Assembly: GCA_023935145.1 (NCBI GenBank)
Contig: CM043700.1
Coordinates: forward strand, 139,961,328-140,025,327
Direction of reading: 5' to 3'
Source of the DNA: Bretschneidera sinensis
Lineage: Eukaryota; Streptophyta; Magnoliopsida; Brassicales; Akaniaceae
Length of the DNA: 64,000 nt
Of the stretch, positions 1 to 11,697 are shown one piece after another. Below the pieces are notes generated by a model. The model was given only the letters and a program-made list of their open reading frames with translations. It was not told the origin of the DNA and did no database searches. Within the stretch, counting starts at the first letter, position 1; each line of letters begins with the position of its first letter. Both the position numbers and the translations under genes were made by a program.

Positions 1-3000
1 ATAAACAAAATTTAGATTAAACACCTCTAAAAAGAAAGGTTTATAAAATAATTTTTATTTTTAAAAAACTGAATTTATATCTGTAAAATTGTTTTTCATT
101 GCTCTTTATATTACGGTTAAATTATGATTTCTATTCCAAAACTATTTAGTGAGATTTATTTTAATCACAGTTTTTCATTTGTTTTAATAAACTGCTGCAA
201 CTTCTAACAGTTACACAATCGATTTCTTAGTTAAGAAGTACCGCCTCAACTCTGAGGTGGAGTGTGTCGTGAAAGATCATCAATTTCACTTCCCCAACTT
301 CACCTCTTCATTTGTTTCTTCTAAAGAAAATAGAATTTCAAAATAAGAACCATAAAACCTATGGAGAAAGAGGGGGAAACTCCGAAAGAAGAAGAAATAG
401 AGAAAGAGAATGGGTTGCATGTCTCTTCTATATGAATCGAGCAAAATCATTTGCATCGACGATTGATTTTGGGCTCAAGGTTAGTTTTTCGAAAAAATCT
501 TGATTGCACCGAGTGCAAAACCATTTAATAAACGAAATTATCAATTAAGTTTTCAATCGGTGTAAATCTCTTTATTTACATCCAATACAGTCAAAAATTT
601 CTCTAGTTTCTTTATGTATGGTAGCCACTTCAACATTGAGCTGCCACTGAAGTAGATTTTCGTCCATGTTTAATAAACGAAATTGATAAAAATGATTTAA
701 TTAAGTAACCATTACAAGTTGTATGATCTAATTAGAATAATTGAAAGATATATGACCAAAATCAAATCCACCATAAATAGTTATAGGACGAAAATTGTAA
801 TTTATTTTTCAATGAACTATTTATATTTTTACAGTTGTTTTATCATAAACCGTTTCAAAAATTATTTTATAAATTATAATCGGTTTCTGCTGCTAGGACA
901 AACGAATAAATCATGCGTCTTAATCGTTTTGTTGTGTAACTAATTTAGAGTTGCTAATTAAACTGCATTTAGATTTAGCTCCAGAGGCAGCAGAGTACCA
1001 TGAACTCACATATATGTCTCCTAAAATTAAGTTCGTATATGGCCCACATCAAATTTAACAAGGACATGCACTAACATATGAGAGCTAGCCAGAGAAAGAA
1101 ATTTTTGGTTAAGTATTAGAGGGGTACCTAATTTGTAGCCTTCTTCAATGTTGATTTTGTTGTCTTGTGTCAAATTAAAAAGGTTTTATTCCATCGTTAC
1201 ACCACTAAGGTCAAAATAACATTCCAAAGCTAACACTATAAGCTAAAGCTCCAATTGGTGACCCTTCAACGGCTGCATTAGTGGTGTTAGTCACCACTAC
1301 TTAATTCATTCCCTTTTAAAGCCTGAAGTTAGTCTTTGTCAAGTATCTATCGCTGTCTTATACTTGTTCCTTTGTTGGTGTACTTATGATCTAAAACATT
1401 TGATTTTGAGTACTTAAAGACATACCAGCATTATTTCATTAACTTTCTTTATAATTACTTTGGTTGGTTCATTCTGTTAGCCAAAGAAATAATTATGTCA
1501 TGGAGCTTGATTCGATTAAAACAGTATCTTTTTAGATGAATTTAGTATTATTTCAATTAAAAAAAATTATGATATGTTGTTATAATTTAAAAAAACGAAT
1601 TTATTCTAACAATTAATGATTAAAATAAATATCAATTTTACAATAACAACAAAACTCACTATATTTATAACAATAAATAATGGCCGCTCCCTCCTCTGGA
1701 ATGACCCTTGCTATAGTGCCGGCATCAAATGCACGCGGTTCTTCGCTTGCCTGGTGTGTCACTCTTTGGCCAAATCCCATATGGCAATTGGGTAATCTGA
1801 CCAAAATCCACTCTCAGTCTCCACTTGAACTCCCTCACTGGCCCACTCCCTTCAGATCTCAACCTTTCTACTAATCTTCCGGAAAGCTAGGAAGCCACGT
1901 CGGAAAAAGGTCCCACCCACGGTCACCCCGATCACATGGTGCACCTGGGTTTCTGCCCCCTTCAGTTCCATAAGTCCTGATGAGATTCCGATAGACTGAT
2001 TTACGATATTGTCCGCTTTGGGAACAGGTCCCTCACGATTTTAAAAGGTCTCGTGAGAGAGTGAGGACTCCCACCCTTATAAGGCGCCAATCTTACCTTT
2101 CACTCAACGATGTGGGATCCGAGTCACCCTCGAACCATTGCCACAACAAATCCACACACAGTATAAAGCCAACTGGGCATGTCCAGTGTGAGGAAATCAC
2201 GTAAAACTACTTCTCCACCAGAATTCCAGGTTACTGCTGTGATTGGACCAAAAAAAAAAAAAAAAAGACCTATGAAGACACTGTGCCGATAGGCTTTTTA
2301 CTAGTTATGTATTTTTTCTAATCAAGTCACAGCACTAACCTGCTCTTTATTGTGTGTAGACTTTATCTTTTATATTATATTTTTAGTATGATAATACAAT
2401 GTAATTGGAAAGGCTTTAAGAAGACCTTATAAGACCGGTCTTTCACAAGAATTTTTCATTTCTCTATTGTTATGTAACCCGTGTTGATGACTGGGACAAA
2501 TAAGTCATGAATATATGTAATTTCATGTTGCTTACATGAGTTCAGTTTTATGTAAAACATCTTAGGGGTGATAAAGTTATTCAATAAACTCATTTATTAT
2601 TATTATTATTTAAAGCTTTTAGAGAATTTTTACAATTTACTACCAATGACGATCGGAAAGTACACTGTTAGTATTGTTAGAATCAAAGTTCGACGATCTA
2701 CAATCTGACACCGATTAACCACCCTCCGTTAGATCTACAAGTAAATCTACCAAAGTGTCAAACAATGACGATGTGAGTCCACTGCACCCGCCCCATGTGC
2801 CTTCGACCACGTGAGGATTGTTTCTCGATTAATGTTTTTTTGGGTAGATGAGAGAAAATAATTGAAATGTTAAAAAAATTCATGCTTTGATGACGTGACA
2901 AAAAGTAGAAGTAAACTCCAACCGAGCTTTAATCTAACTATCCGAGTTCGAGCTCGATCTCAATCAAATCTCGACTTGTTGAGGTTTGAGGTGACTATCC

Positions 3001-4491
3001 GAGTTCGAGCTCGATCTCAATCAAATCTCGACTTGTTGAGGTTTGAGGTGAACTCAAACTTGAAAAATAAGCCCGAATCCTTTACTATTCGACTCGTGAG
3101 GTTTGCGAACGCTTCTATAAATTTAACTTTTTAAAAAAATATTATATATATATTAGTATTAATATTTATAGCCTCGAATATTAACTATTGTAGACTCGTT
3201 TAGACATGAGCTTGAACTCAAGCTCGAATGTGCTCGTTTATTATCAAATTCGAGCCAATAAAAATTGAATGAGCTCAAACTCAAGCTCAATTTTGAACTC
3301 GAGTCGAACTCAAACCCTTTTATTTCAAGAGTATTTTAATAAATAAAAAATATTAGTGTACAATACTAACTTAAAATTAAAATGTTGTAAGAACCATAGA
3401 GATTAATTATAAGTGTAAATTTGATGTGAATTATTAATATAGATTTTGATTTATTTTCGAAAGGTGGGTTAAGATGATGGTCTCTATCAAATGATACAGC
3501 CAGTCAGCCATAGAGATTAATTATAAGAGTAGTGCTAATGGCACCACGGATATGGATCATCAAAATAAACCATCGAAAAATTCCCTAGTAATGATTAGTA
3601 ACTTTCCAAAAATTAAGTGGTAATGTACAAGTAAACATAGAACGCAAAAGCCCCGCCTATGTGATGTGTCCTGGTTCACAAGCCTATGGCCTTTCTATCT
3701 CAAATCGTGTTGCCAGTCTAGTTAGCTTCTCCTTTTCTATATATGCTGCTTATGCAGCTTTTGTTAATCTTAAGAGTAAAGTTTCCTTTTGATATTTAAA
3801 AAAGTAAATTTCAAAACCCCCCTGGAACCATACACAAGAGGGCGAGCAAGTAGGTCTGAGGCTCTCCTAATTATAAGCCCTATATAGCAAGTTACAGTAC
3901 AGCTGATTGCATTGAATTCAAGTGAGATAATCAAACATTTGAGTACTTCATATAACAGGATTATTTCATTAACATTATTTGTTACTTTGGAACCCCTAAC
4001 TTGGGGCTGGTTCACTTCTTGCATGGCATGAGCAAACTGGAAAATAGCCTTCACAATAGATACTTGAGCTGTTTAATAAAACAAAACTGGAAGGTAACTA
4101 AAAGCAGGGATCAGATCATACCAGCCGATATGTTTTAGGGAGCAGTCAATCCTTTAATCTTCTTGCATCATCAGCATGAAATATGAATTTGATCCCCCTA
4201 AGATATGATATATCCCCTAAAACAATCTTAGAATAAAGTTTAGCCATTTAAGATTAGAAAACTTCTTAAGAATGAATAAAGAATGTTATGTGAGTCAAAT
4301 GTTTCAAAGTGCCTGATCAAACTGATAAATTGTACACTTACATTTAAAATATATGGTCTAACACACAATCCTTGGCTGGAAATCAATTACCTGCTAGCCA
4401 AAGAGATTACTAGTATTACAAAATTTTGAGAAAGTTAACAAGAGATTTTTCTGTAAGTCTAAGCATATAAATAAATTAAACAAGAAATTGG
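1..4491. other. non-coding flank downstream of the pseudouridine synthase gene
   Basis: I find no supported gene here. Open frames are short, AT-rich and show no recognisable domain. The stretch from about 1680 to 2240 is more GC-rich than its surroundings and contains an ACGATGTGGGATCC string, a type of sequence often seen near the end of plant LTRs. I could not find matching LTR ends, so it stays unclassified. The part from about 4100 to 4491 probably includes the 3' UTR of the neighbouring minus-strand gene. Confidence 0.5.
2938..3320. repeat. 57-bp tandem duplication followed by a GAGCTC/TCGAG-rich repeat block
   Basis: A 57-bp unit starting CTATCCGAGTTCGAGCTCGA is present twice, at 2938-2994 and 2995-3051, with no difference I can see. 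It is followed to about 3320 by many short variants of GAGCTC, CTCAAGCTCG and TCGAG in both orientations. Such blocks are typical of plant DNA-transposon or MITE interiors. The element boundaries are not visible, so the superfamily is left open. Confidence 0.8.
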
Positions 4492-7400
4492 TTAGCCAAG
4501 CGATGCCCAATCTGGGTATGGGCATTCATAAGTCCATCCAGGTCCAGAGTAACGAATACAATGTAGCCATAGCCCCTCTTCATGACCATCATATCTGCAA
4601 TCACAAAAGCAATTGAGAGATGAAGATTAAGGAAAGTAAAACCATATTCAGCAAACAGTATATTTTGTTTACATGTATGTAATAGGAGCATAATAATCCT
4701 TGGAAAGCATAGGTGATGCGGATAAACGCACTAGAACTGCAAGCCAATTTTCAAGCATTGTAAAAATATGATGCCAGAATTGAGTAATAGTAGATAAATG
4801 TTTCTACAAAGGTCAATGTCGTTTCAAACAACATATCTAATATCAGCCTGAACAGAAAAATCAATGAGCTAGAATTTTGCAGTACTAATGTCTAATGCAA
4901 TTGAGATAATTACTTGGCAGAGACTGAATGAATGAGTCTGAAGACCAAAATATAAACATTGTTTGTTATGCTAGATTGGTAGCTGTCCTGCAATTTTTCA
5001 GGGAGATATTTCTGAATAATCAGCATAGAATTCATATGTACTTAAAGCATCTAAACGCTCATACCTTCCAAGAGGAATAAAAAATCTCACTTTGGGGAAT
5101 GTAAAATCTAGTGAGAGCAGAGCCCCAAAATTTCTAACCCAGTTGTGATGAATACTTTCACAACACATCTCTTTTCTATAAGCGGTCATACAAGTAGATT
5201 GTCTTGCAAATCATTTCTCATTTGTTTGCTTAACTATATGATATCAGATTGATTCTATACAGTTTTCTATTAAGCTGTCTTGCAATATTGACGTAACATC
5301 TTCCATCTAAATGGATGTAGTGTCAGAATCCGGCAGAAAATCTAACTCAGCCACGGAAAATGGCCATGGTATTACATACAATATTCTAACAAAACATTCA
5401 ACGAAAAGAATATGCTTACTTCTTGCTTAGAATAAACCCTAAGAGAGGGATATACATTCTAGGCACAATTGACAAGTCAGAATTATCTTTCAGTGTACAT
5501 CTTATCCTGTATATTTGTCTCTTACCCTTTTGGAGCCAAGTTTGGACAGTTTGTGCACATAGGATCAATGCTGAAATCTTCACTAGAGTACTCGTAATCA
5601 TCCGAAGCGGATGTTTTAGAATGGCCAGTACTAGCAGCAGCTCTATCAGCACTCATTCCTCCAGTCAAACGATCAGTCACATCTTCAGAAAGGTAAAGCA
5701 TGTCATTGGCTATCGGATGGCCCGTATACTTCAAATGCACACGTATCTACAGCGCATACACAGAGGTTTAAAGAATGTATGAAATTCAAAGCTATGTTAC
5801 TTATCTTTCATAACTGAATTATATAGTCAAATTATCTGAAAATCAAATGGAGGAAACTATATTTGCAGCTAAAAGAATCTTAACCAAAGAAATCACAAAC
5901 ACAAAACTAGCTTGCTATAACCTTGGTAAGTAGGAAAAATTTCTAAGTCTAATCAAGAGATGAGGAAGTCAAGAACAAAAGGATTAGAAAATTGCAAAGA
6001 ATAAAGCAAGCAGACAATTTTCTTTATATAAGAAAAAGTATAGTATAAAAGGGCACCAAGGGAGTGCCGCCCATGTATAAATCAACTATCTAAAGAATAG
6101 TGTTTCTATGAAATCTATAAGATGAATCTCATTTACAAAAATAAATTCCATGAAGCCAAAAAACAAGGGCATTAAGCTAACAATCTTCAAGAGAATCAAT
6201 CAACCTTTCCATGCTTGACAAACTCTCTCTTGTTCCTTTCCAACCAAGCCAACCACCAAATGGAGAGAGGGATCAAGGGGAAAAAATGAAGCAGACATAA
6301 TGAAAAACAACAGATTTAAAATCTACCAGAGCAAATCAAGAAAGAGAAACACCAGGCATTTAGGCTCCCTGTTTACTAAGAAACAAAGGACTTTGTAAAC
6401 TGTGTTGTGAATTATTTAACATTGTTTATGCGGGCTCTATTTTATCTTACTTGATGAGTTCGACCAGTGATTGGTTCACACAAGACAACGCTATGAGCTC
6501 CGTTGGTACTAATCCTAGTAAATTTTGTACAGGAAGCCTTCCCCTTCACAGGGGTATCAGTATCACCACCGCAAGAGTTTCCCACCTGCATAAACAGAAT
6601 ATCGTCTTCAATTCAGTAAGGCACTTACCACTTTCTCCTATTTGATTCAAATGCTTCATGAGACCATTAAGCAATGTATACAAGAGATTAAAAGCATTGC
6701 TCTTGACAAGCAAAAGACTGCTAGACATTGTATATATATTTCAATCACTATTTTTTTCTTCTAGAGAAAAGAAATCAATTGTAAAACATAGATTAAAATA
6801 CTTGGTTTTACCAATTGGTCATATGCCCATTACTTCACTGATGAACATATCATGAATATATCTGCCAGACCAAGCCAACAACCCAATCATCCAATCTAAC
6901 CAAAAATAAAAACCATAGAACTTCCACAAACAAAAAAAAAAAAACTCTCTTGAAGCATACTCTGCAACAGTTATGACCGACCAACATTATCCTTACACCA
7001 GATAATATTTGAATAGACTTATGCAAGGCTACCTTCCTAACCACTTCAGTTCCTAATTTTACAGTTGAGCTTTTACTTGAAGTGGAAATTTATTAAAGCA
7101 TGGGGCCAATTCAAACCATTAAACAAATACACGACAAGGTTATACATATTCCCACTGCCCCAAGGCATTAGCTCAAGGACTGAAGGTTCCTGGTGGAGTT
7201 GGGTAGGTGATATGTTCAAATTTTAAAACTGAAAGGCCTATATCAGTTTCATTAGGAAGCACTAATATAATCAGAGCACATTCCAATGCACATCACTCCT
7301 GCCACCTTTTTTCCTCATCCTCTCCTGTCCCACAGTTAGAGCAACTAGACAACTAACAGTTGTATAATTAAAATGAATAAAAAGCCTCACCTCCGCCGTG

Positions 7401-10400
7401 CTCCTTCCTTCTCTAGCATTGTAATTTATGTTAACATCAACAACTTGCTGAAAAATAAAATCCACATAAATGTCAAACTGGGAACAGCATATTTAACCAA
7501 TACCAATAATATATTCTCGAAAAAACATTGAATTATTAATAAATGACTGAAGACCCAAGGTTTTGAGTTCATCCAATAATTATTCTCCAGCACATGAGTG
7601 CAATTAACTACGTTGTCAAGCAGCATTTTAGATCTAGATTCTAGCAACTTTGCCTTAATTTGTATTATGACATTTTTTAACCTAAATAGAACTTTCAATC
7701 ATGTCAAGCTAGCAAATGATAACCAATTTGAGTAGCTGACAAAGATTAAGTGAGAAAGAGAATAACTTTGGTTATGGTAGAATTCCTTTTAGGCGCATAT
7801 ATGCTAACATGCGTTATAAGGATACCTTTTAGATAATGAGTGAGTATACACTAAAAAGCCCCAAAAAACGAAGAAGAGCTGGATGCCATTTTTTTCTAAA
7901 AAAAATAGAAGACCTTTCTTAAGACACAACTAAAAGGTTTGTCAGCAACACATTTAACCTCAGTCCTGAATAAAATATACATTTCTAGAATAATTTGAAG
8001 GAAATGGCCTTCTATGAAATTTGAAAAACTCACATAATAGGTTGAGAAAAGAAGTTCAGGACCATTTGTCCACCCCCCTGCCATTAGTTGTGACTATTTT
8101 CAATAATTACTAGTTAGGCAAATAGTATACCTCATCCTCTGGAAATACCCCAATGACCTTCGCAATATACTTTTTATGCACCATTCCAGCTTCAATCTGC
8201 AACAATCATATTCTAAATTCAGACAGTATTACCTAAATGAAGTTCTTAAATTTTCATGAGCAAAGATAAGAGAAACATTATCCAAGAAAAGAAGAGCTAG
8301 AATCAGAAATGAAATGGTACACGATTTGTTCTACGACTGTCTAACAACCTAAAACCTTCGTTCACACAGTTCTAAACTTGATTTGATCAGTCCAAAGTAA
8401 TAATTCTTGATCTTTCTAGTGTGTTGCATTCAAGGGAAGGAAATAACCTGTTCAATGTTCATAATAAACCAAACAGTTGTCCCTATGAAATCAAATGATC
8501 AAGCATACAGTCAACCATATAATATGTGCAATACTGTAGCAAATGACTTTCTCTATCTGCATAACATCAATTACAGGAGATCATGAAAGATTAACTCTAT
8601 ATTAATCATGCATTGTACAACCAAAGAGATGATAGATGTGCTGCGAAGCACACATATGCATAAAGCAAAAACATTTCATATGCCATGCATAACTTTGTAT
8701 TAGCACTTCATAGCAATAGTGATATATGCATAACCATCAGAAGCTTATATGCTAGTCACACATTGACATTCATCGATACAATTTCACAGTTGGGATGCTA
8801 ACCCAAAGTTTCAGGCGACTGCAAAAGAAATTCGTTTTCGCCGACAAGAAGTTTCGTAATCACCTGTTGCCTAAAAAGGTCTGCTTTAGCAGAACTTCTG
8901 GCCAAGATGAGTAGTCCGGATACAAGACGATCCAATCGATGAACAGCTGACACAATCATGTCAAGGGAAAACCGCAATTGCAAACTTTTAATAAAAACAA
9001 TTTGGGAAACAGATCAAGTAGAACAAGAAATCGCATCCGATTTTCATTCACAAACTAGGAAACCCATAGAATATTCTTGATGCACATTTAAAATATCTAC
9101 TTCTAAAGGTATTAAGTGGATACGAAATAAAGGCGCCAAGCTATGCTCTGCCTGAAGAATGCCAACAACAGTGTTCTTACGATATTGACCACAAGGATGC
9201 ACCTACATAACAGTCGAAACACACAACTTTAACACCATGCAGAAGCAAAATAAACTAATTCAGATCTGACTGCAGGAGCGGAGAGAAGTTCCTGGTCTTC
9301 ATATGTAATTAATAAGGCACAAACGCAATATTTTCAGGACATCCACATTGATAATGAAAGGAAAGAAAAGAACAAAAAAAATTGATCCTCCTTTTCATTC
9401 CAGTAATCAATAGAAGTACAAAGGTAATAATAGATGCATATATTATGCAGTTAAATTATTCATGAATTGCTTGTTAAAAAAAAAAAAAAAAAAACATGAT
9501 TTGCTGCATTGCAGTTAACTGGTTCCACAAAGAAAACTTTCACACATTGATCCTAGATGCTCATAACAAGCATAATTATAGGGCAACATATGTTGAACTA
9601 GAATGTCACATTCCTCCATTACTTCTTAAAACAACTAAAGAAATTTTGGACAAATAATAGTTTACTAAATGAGAAAATGTAATTTAGTCCACATTGAAAA
9701 CAAAGCAGCAAGATGTCTGCAACTCTGCATTGCAAGTATAAGATAAACCACATTCACCATAAGAGCCATATCTTAAGATTTTTGCAGAACAAATACTAAT
9801 TAGTAACAGAGTTAAGCTCATTATTCCAGATATCACAAACTAATCACAACAACAGAAGCACAAAACATGACTCACTACTGACTTACTGGAACAGACGCTG
9901 GCTTGCAAACTGTGAGTACATCCGCTTCTGTCTGTAGAATTGAGACATCCCAAGTCATCACTGGGGGTTCATGCCTACATCCTTTGAGACATCAATGGCA
10001 AATATTGAAGCAGGAAAATGAAAGAAAATTTAAAACAAAACAAAAAAAAAAAATCAAATCAACCAAACAGGAACTACAAAAGTGCAACATAAGCTAAAAT
10101 ATATATATTTTCAAAAATATCTTTGTTCCATCCAGACCAAAAGCCGCCAAATTCATGAAGCAAATAAAAGGGTGCATTCTTTTGCTTCTTGAAGCTGACG
10201 GTTTTGGGGTCAGAGCAAAAAATAAGGAATCGCATGTGGTCACAGATGGTGAATGAACTCAATATAAGGGCAGCAATGATAATAGGAAACCTGTGTAAGA
10301 AGTGGCTTATCTTTTGCGATGGTTTAACCCTGTATGAAATCAGCACATTCTCCCCATCAACTCGTATCCGTCCACATTTGACAGCACTAATCTACAGAGC

Positions 10401-11208
10401 TCAACATAAGATTCATAAGCTTACACTGCTAAACTAAAATGGTGAATAATCAAGCACTAGAAAACGGCATCCATTAGGTCAACAAAGCAAACATAAAAGT
10501 AGTTCATATAATGAAACACATGTAACATAACTCGCATAATCATATCAATCAGGAAACTGAAGTAAGCTTAATAGATTTAAAATTAATTGATTTTTCTTAA
10601 AGATTAAGCTTAATCAACAGAGAGATACAGTACTGTATGAGAAACATGTGTGAGAGAGAAGCATTTTATACGGTCAATCAACAAATTTAAGAAAGCAACT
10701 AGATTAAGCACAACAAACCATAAAATAAAATGTACATAGTAATCATAAGGTCGGCCTTTGAACTCCTCGGCAAAAAAATCCACGATTGTTTTTCCTGCCC
10801 AGCGATTCTTAACCTGCGCCCGCACAAATTATCGCAAAATTACATCTTGGGTTAAACTAAATACTCCGTAACAGTTAGGGTTTAATTAGGGTTTTTCAAA
10901 AGGAAAAAAGAAACACATTTAGCAACAACTCAAAGGAGCAAATTAACAAGTAAGGACTAACATGACAGATGAACTCGAAGTAGTACGGTCTCACGTGACG
11001 CCTCCCTGCAAAATCCCCGCCAAAATTTGAGTTTATTTTCTTCTTAAGTGGGCAAATTAAACTGGTTCTGGGATAAATACAGTAGCATTAAGGAAATACC
11101 GTTATGAAAGATATAATCTTGTTTCTGGGGCGGGTTCGCTGGGGTTTGCCAAACTATCTCCATGTTGTTGTGATTGTTGTTGTTTTCTTCTTCTCTTTTT
11201 CTCTTCAT
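4492..11208 (-). CDS. RNA pseudouridine synthase, RluA family (plant RPUSD7-like), 12 exons, 387 aa
   Basis: Likely isomerises uridine to pseudouridine in RNA. Exons (minus): 11208-11100, 11005-10962, 10813-10736, 10391-10291, 9974-9887, 9202-9124, 8946-8864, 8196-8131, 7447-7391, 6585-6451, 5746-5526, 4594-4492 (stop TAA). All junctions are GT-AG and phases join without a break. Residues 169-173 read HRLDR within HRLDRLVSGLLI, the RluA catalytic motif, so the nucleophile is Asp172. The N-terminal part contains RPYYFEF and NRWAGKTIVDFF, as in plant RPUSD7 (Arabidopsis At5g51140 from memory), and the C-terminal part contains EPITGRTHQIRVHLKYTGHPI. The start is the ATG before KRKREEE; the frame stays open upstream, but that stretch is not conserved. 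The protein has no obvious transit peptide and a basic N-terminus. The target RNA and compartment cannot be read from sequence. Confidence 0.93.
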
Positions 11209-11697
11209 TTTTATGTTCTTAATTTTTTTACATTTTCGAATAATCACAAGAAGATAACGGGCCCAACTGAAACGACGTCGTTTATGTGAAAGGGACAATA
11301 GTAAAACGGTTACGTCTGAATTTGAAATGTTAAAAACACTAAAACTGCGAGGTTTTTGTGTCAGTTTGGCCTTTTGTCTTCCTCTCAGTTCACCAACAAC
11401 AAACACCGATCGTTTGAAAAACAGCCAAAAAAAGGCTTAGCTTGATCGATAGCAATTGAAATTCAGGTCAGATTTCCCTTCTTCTTCCTTTATTATTTCT
11501 ACAAATGATTGATTAGTTATTGAATTATTCCTACTTAGATCTTTTCAGTTTTTCCTTTTAGATCGAACTTCAATTCAACTCTGTTGAGTTTTACAAATTC
11601 AGGGTCAAGATCTGTTGAGCTCGTCTCTCGTCGGTTCTTAAAAGGGAAGTGCACGTGGAAGCGATTGGTTGGTGGATAAGACGTGAAGTCAACTGAA
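11209..11697. promoter_or_regulatory. shared head-to-head promoter between RPUSD7-like and MUB genes
   Basis: Only 489 bp separate the two divergent ATGs. The interval holds GGGCCC at 11259-11264, the core of the plant site II/TCP-type element common in housekeeping promoters. Next to it is a perfect 14-bp palindrome AAACGACGTCGTTT at 11270-11283 with a GACGTC (bZIP-type ACGT) core. No clear TATA box is seen in either direction. A pyrimidine-rich stretch near 11470-11500 probably lies in the MUB 5' UTR. Transcription starts are inferred only. Confidence 0.6.

Noticed and set aside
5423..5782. 119-codon plus-strand frame
   Set aside because: It is antisense to exon 11 of the pseudouridine synthase gene, which carries the conserved reading frame.
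11209..11406. Upstream extension of the pseudouridine synthase start by 66 residues
   Set aside because: The extension enters the shared promoter region and lacks family similarity; the ATG before KRKREEE fits better.
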